A stretch of 64,000 nucleotides of DNA from Cristatella mucedo. Its lineage: Eukaryota > Bryozoa > Phylactolaemata > Cristatellidae. A model generated the notes under the pieces. The model made no database searches. It worked only from the letters and a program-made list of their open reading frames with translations, and had not been told where the DNA came from. The position numbers and the translations under genes are program-made. The DNA is taken from the NCBI GenBank assembly GCA_009760855.2, contig WPIO01000084.1:494501-558500 (forward strand), given 5' to 3'. Positions 58,845 to 64,000 of the stretch are shown in pieces (within the stretch, counting starts at the first letter, position 1; every line of letters starts with the position of its first letter).

Positions 58845-59456
58845 ATGACTACCTAACTGTGTCAGACGCACATCGCAGAAGGTATGCATAGTGGTATATG
58901 CACCTTTATTCTACTACACTAGAGAATAATGCACTGTCGATCATTTTTTCTTTGTTCTTATTCTATTTTTGCAGAGCCACTATGTCAGCTTTAGTTACCA
59001 GTCATGAGCCACAGCAGGACATAGTTATTTGTATGCCTAATCAGTTGTTTGCATGCCTAATTTTTGAACGACATTCGGTTACCTTCACCAATGTTGAAGC
59101 TTTGCCTTGCTAATTTAGACAGATTGTGACTGCGATGGATTGCTAACGGCTACTGAAACTATTCTTTTGCAGCTTCTTATTTTACAAACCTTAATCTGCT
59201 TAAAATCCGAGGTAATGTAAGACGCAAGCAGTTGTGACATAGGCATTGTGATGGCCCTAATTTGGGTAACAGGGTTTGAGCCGGTCGGTTTAGTTATGCT
59301 CCACCAGTTGATCGAGAGTTTCTGCATGCGACTAGTGGCCTTGCCCTGAATTTCATGTGTCAATAAGAAAATATAACTAGTCCTAAGAACCATATTGCCA
59401 CTATCCTGCTGCAATGAAGCATGTCATTTCTGCTGCCATGAATAACTAACATCTAA
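58845..59456. other. Downstream of gene 2, no recognised feature
   Basis: A 99-codon minus-strand frame (59115-59414) has no recognised domain. Confidence 0.4.
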
Positions 59457-60446
59457 ATTATGTCATTAGCACGAGTTTAAGGCCCACCATCTTTCAAAAT
59501 AGCTGGTATTAGGCCACTACTCCAGAAAGCAGCACTAGAACGAGAGAACTAGATCAACTTTCACGCAGTTTCCCTCCTACCGTTGCTATTAAAGACACTT
59601 GAACGAGTCGTGGCAGACAAACTGAACTCATATATTAAAACTTCAAACCTCGCTAGAGTACATTCCAGTCTGATTGTAAAGATAATCACTCCACAGATTC
59701 GGCTTTGGTTTAGGTACATAATGACTTACTTAGAAATGCTGACCTATGAGAGTAAATCTGGATGTGTTGCTCGATTTGTTGGCAGCTTTTGATACTATAG
59801 ATCGCCAAGTCCTTCTTGAGAGATAACCATCTCGCGTGGGCATCATTAGTATTGCACTGAAGTTATTCAGGTCCTATCTCACTGGGACACTCCAGAGTAT
59901 TGATGTGAATTGACACAGATGATCCGATTAACCTCTAAAGTATTAGTTACCTTAGGGTTCTGTGTTCAGTCCGATTTTTCCAGGTGCATACTTTCCCTCT
60001 TACCGATGTGATTTCCAGGCGAATTCTAGACCTCAACTTCATTACTGATGATACTCGGTTGTCTCTTTGCTTTGATCCCTACCGGACCCAGCACGTCGAA
60101 TTCTCTTAACTCCTTTGCTGCATATATTGATGACATGAGATAATTGATGGCAGTGAACTTTTTTAAGTTGAATAATCATAAAACCAACTTGTTGGTTATT
60201 GACAAACCAAATGTGATACAGTTATTGGTCATTTTAATGCTGACAGTCGTCCCTGCAGTTTCTTCTATCGGCTATGCACGAAATCTAGGTGTCATGTACC
60301 AAAGTTTCCTATCATTTGACGACTGTGTTAGTTTCACAGTCAAGTTGCTTACTTTCAGCTATGGAACATCGCTAACCTTTGGGTTTGTTCAGACGTGGTT
60401 ATCGCGTCTAAATTAGTCCAACCATTGTCTGCACAATGGCAATCAT
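59457..60446 (+). mobile_element. LINE family A, decayed host copy (left part)
   Basis: From the [20 protein letters not shown] equivalent, through [20 protein letters not shown] (59583 on), a broken palm and NFFKLNNHKTNLLVIDKPNV (60156 on), to the SKLV block at about 60420. An antisense LINE then interrupts it; the rest resumes at about 61280. Confidence 0.85.
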
Positions 60447-61279
60447 AATAATAATAATAATGTATTTGTTTTGTTCTCTCAGGGAGCTGAGTTTCTCTTC
60501 TTTCGCACTTTGGAGATGCCCCATACAAAGCATCACGGAATATTTTGTGCTTGCATTCTCAAGCAGCAGGCACATCAAGCAGCAGGCACAAGCCGGTTAG
60601 CATTTACATGCACTCGAAGGACGAATCACAAAGACCCATTAAAGGCTGTAATTAACAGGTCCGTTTTAAGTTGTTTCAAATATTTTTAGGGTTAAGAGAC
60701 GTTGTAGCGTGCGTCGATAGTGAGCTCCAGGCTTTGGGATCATACGAACTAAAGGCACGGTCGCCAAAGGATTTGATATTTATGCGAGATATGGGTAAAC
60801 AGTTGGATTAAGAAAAGCGAGTGGTAAAATGCTTAGGTAGGTTGGGGATTAGTTCTAATAGGTAGGCTGGAGCCAAAGAATGAAGTGATCTCAATGCAAG
60901 TGACACAAACTTTAAGCCAATCTCCTTCTTGACTTGGAGCCATTGCAGGTCGGCGAGAAGTGGTGTAATGTGGCAATTGCGAAGCTCACGCCAGATAAAC
61001 TTGTGCACGGTTTTGCATCAGCTGTAAGCGCCTGAATACACAGGCCGGTTGAACAGCACGAGGTGAGCTACAGAATTCAATGCAGGCTGTCAACAATGCA
61101 TAGACCGATTTATATGTGGCATTGCTGTCTAAAGAAGCCGGCATTTTAGCAATGTTAGGTAGCTGAAAGTAGGCAAACCTGACTGTGAGGCTTATGTCGT
61201 TGTCTAATTAAATTTCGCATTTTAACAGAAAACCTAGATTGGGTGCAGAGACCTGGTCTCTCAGCTTCTGAGTAACTCA
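60447..61279 (-). mobile_element. LINE family A subfamily copy inserted in the sense copy
   Basis: AAT tail, degenerate hairpin, a UTR with the aggcacatcaagcagcaggca duplication shared with 10965-11400, C-terminal coding blocks (HITPLLADLQWLQVKKEIGL on minus), and an end in the palm-thumb region at about 61279. Confidence 0.82.
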
Positions 61280-61775
61280 TAGTTTTCTGGTCTACTTGCT
61301 GTGCCATCAGGCACTTACAGCTTGTGCAGAACTCTGCAGCTAAGCTTGTTTGTCGCGACCGTTGCAGCTACCACATCATGCCACTTGTCGTCGACCTGCA
61401 CTGTCGTCGTCACCTGTCCCTTATTATGTGGCTCAAGGTTCTGTCAGATCTACTTGTAAGCATCCTAAAACCTTCAGAATTCATGTTTGGCTATAAGTAC
61501 GAACTATCTATCAGATCTACTTCCCACCAGGCTAAGCATCCTAAAACTTTCTTTCAGAATCTCATAGTTTACCTATAAGTCGTACGAACTTCAAGTCCTG
61601 TGAAGACTGTGCATCCTGTGCATTTAGTTCGAATGCTCCTAAAGCCTTGAACTTACTTTCTACTTACATCAAGGGATTACCTGACTAAGGTAAATTTAAA
61701 GTGTCTAGAAAGAAATAGAGTGCTCTTCGGGTGCCACGTAAAAGTTTTTATCAATAATATTATCAATAAATATTT
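61280..61775 (+). mobile_element. LINE family A, host copy (right part)
   Basis: Resumes with LLAGLLAV...[20 protein letters not shown] (about 61285-61380), goes through a rearranged C-terminal block with an internal duplication of the aagcatcctaaaac segment, and ends in the tail (agtgtctagaaagaaatagag...ttatcaataatattatc). Confidence 0.8.
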
Positions 61776-64000
61776 TTCCTTTCCTGGAAGCAGGCAAACC
61801 GTTTTAGTTTTCAGATGGTCTGCTCTAAACTATGGGTCACAAATTACTGTATTGAGCTATAGGTGTTCTGCCAAGCTGTCATGTTCTATTATTGGCAGCA
61901 TGTGCTAGTGTTTTGGGGCTGCGCCCGTAAGTTAATAGAGGCCACTGGAAAGTCAGGCGCTACCAGTAGTTGCCATGCATCAGCAATCACTAGCACTGAT
62001 ATTAAGGGGCTTTTGCATCCTAAATAGATACATTTAGAACCTAGCATAAAGCAGAGGTGTAACATCAAGCGTCAAATATGCTAACTAATGGCTGAAAAGC
62101 CTTTTCCAAAATGCTGACACTTCTACAGGACTAGCGTCGTTAGGAATTTCGGGCTCGACGATTAATGGCATTAGTCAGTAAGCTGTTAGAGAGCGTTTGC
62201 TGCTAACTATTCTTTAGTTGCAGTTTGTGTTTGGTAAAAATAAGAAGTAGATACTTCCCCTTTTTCCTTTTTGTCTAAGATTCTCAATACGATTTCAATA
62301 AGTAGCTCATGGCACACATTGAAAATACTCACTTATTGGAGAGAATGCAGTCAGAATTTAAGAGACTTTACTCCACTAAACTGTTCTTGATATTGAAAAA
62401 ACATCTAATGCATCAACGACATCGGCAGTGTCTAAGCCTTAGTTCTGCTATATCTATTAGCAGCATTGAACATTATTGATCATATTATCCGACTTGACTA
62501 ATTTCGTGGGACGATCCATCTGGCAAATGAGAAGGCTCTTCTGTCGCTATACAAAAAGAGGCTGTTTAATCAGCTAGGATTTATTTATTTTATTTAAGGC
62601 AGTGGCATGGTTAAAATTGCATTTGCTTGATCATGATCAATTGATGTCTTATGGAGGTGAAGAGTGATCTCATCAAAGAAATCACTTATGAAACCCACCA
62701 GGGTCAGTTCTTTTTTCTTTACGGTTCTCCAGTTCCAGAAAAGTTATTCTTCCATATGCAATTGGCTTTCATCTCTAAGCTGACGATACTTGTCTGTACT
62801 TGTAGCCATCTGACTATGCTGCAGAGACTAATAAACTGAGTGGTTAATTAGCTGGCATTTTAAACTAAATTGCAATAAATCAAAAATTTTACTCGTAGGA
62901 CGTCTAAAAAGTTTGACTGGACTAGGAGACTGTGCGTTTGTAAGGAGTGACGCACTCAACCATCGCCATGCGCTCGGACTTTAGGTTCTGCCTTTGACAA
63001 ATGCATTATTTCTGTGTGAGTTTTGTTAAGAGAACTTCCTCTACAGCTAGTCCTTATGTCCGAGCTCTAACCAAGAATATGTGCTTTCTTGCTTTGCAAG
63101 GCGTGGCTTGCAACAAATTTACTTTGCTCCCCGGTAACGTCTATGCAGGATTACTGCAATTAATCTGTAGGTGTACGACCGAAAAAGACCGTTAAATCAC
63201 AAGATAGAAGCCAATGGGCCGTTTTAGCTAGTGACGAATATGGCTCAAGGCTAGTAAAGACTTCCATGACTCAGCCACGTATCCCCTTTACTCAAGCAGC
63301 TTAGATGAATTGCGGTTGATCAATAGACACAGAGTTAAATTCTTACTCATACCCACAAAGCCAGATATGGCTTGAGTGATACGTAATAAGCTGAACTGCG
63401 GCATTAGTTCGTCTTCCCGTGCCATATGGTCTCCTATACTCTATTAATTAGCTGTTTCATTTTTATGCTTAAGGAATGCTGGCGACAGAAGCGTTTACTC
63501 TGTAGAACCTAGACTGTGGAACTCGCTTTCATAGTAATTATGCAACGACACCTCATCTATTGATGCCAAATGCAGCAAATCCTCTTTAGTTGTGCTGAGC
63601 TGCGATTTCCTCGATACTCACTTCCTCGACTGCCCTCCTGGCTCAACTATGTCTCTCACTTTCTCTCTGTTGCATGGCAAAAAGTAAGTTTGCTACTGCC
63701 AGCATACCAAAAGTCACTATTGCATTAAGTGAGTTATCATAGAAAACACTATTTGTAAATGAGCAGCTCGGGCTATGTGGCTTTGCAGAGTTACAGACGG
63801 AGTCAAATAGCTTTAAATTCATGATGTTACATCTACATAATCTACCTGCAGACTTGGAGCGCTTGTTCTAACGCATTCATTTATGAAGCTTAAACTTATA
63901 GTTATAAATAGAACATACTGGTGAATCTTGCATGAAATTGCGACTGGGAGACTTTCAATAGTTTGATTGGTAGACAAGCAATCTTGAGATGAACACTTGC
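61776..64000. other. Right end of the window, no gene recognised
   Basis: Contains the small dispersed repeat at about 62545-62600 (partner 48062-48124) and several short frames, for example 62651-62839 and 63001-63195 on +, without domains or compatible splice structure. No third MS4A-like exon is visible. Confidence 0.45.

Noticed and set aside
62651-62839. Possible N-terminal exon of a third MS4A-like gene
   Set aside because: The gtcagt site leaves phase 1, not the phase 2 used by the family, and no TM1-TM2 exon follows in the window.

Overview
This is eukaryotic, almost certainly invertebrate animal, DNA: AT-rich, with GT-AG introns, long microsatellites, several LINE families and a tRNA-headed SINE. 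I see no bacterial operon, rRNA or functional tRNA gene. The phylum cannot be settled from the sequence.

The host content I can support best is a head-to-tail pair of + strand genes for four-pass membrane proteins of the MS4A/CD20-like type, rebuilt by hand from short exons with splice sites. Gene 1 begins upstream of the window and uses exons at 349-469, 580-636, 4909-5046, 10009-10146 and 18166-18465. Gene 2 appears complete: 37398-37480, 40692-40812, 42958-43014, 50518-50652, 57877-58020 and 58354-58587 (about 257 aa). The TM1-TM2 exons are exactly 121 nt in both genes and the next exons exactly 57 nt. Then come TM3 exons of 138/135 nt and TM4 exons of 138/144 nt, and all junction phases agree. 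The tails have diverged. The pair looks like a tandem duplication whose introns were later swollen by repeats.

Most of the remaining sequence is transposon debris. LINE family A (L2/CR1-like, with an ATT-repeat tail) has more than twenty pieces on both strands. The best are 20120-22092 and 54806-56950; the piece at 1-306 is about 99% identical to the first. LINE family B (an L2-like element with an EEP endonuclease) has one nearly full copy at about 43970-47345 and several 3' ends. A tRNA-derived SINE with a tail resembling family A's occurs about nine times. A GC-rich fragment of an R2-type LINE with a restriction-like endonuclease is at 34210-35112. A decayed transposon-associated ORF lies at 24550-25430.

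Other structures include a foldback at 14406-14772, an inverted-repeat pair at about 25500-26762, a degenerate CCCTAAA tract at 32042-32300 beside a GC-rich block and a G-rich minisatellite, and long GA, AT and TC tracts. Between the two genes, a minus-strand open segment with a good splice donor (27773-28012) may be a coding exon of an unidentified gene. The other long stretches hold nothing I can identify.
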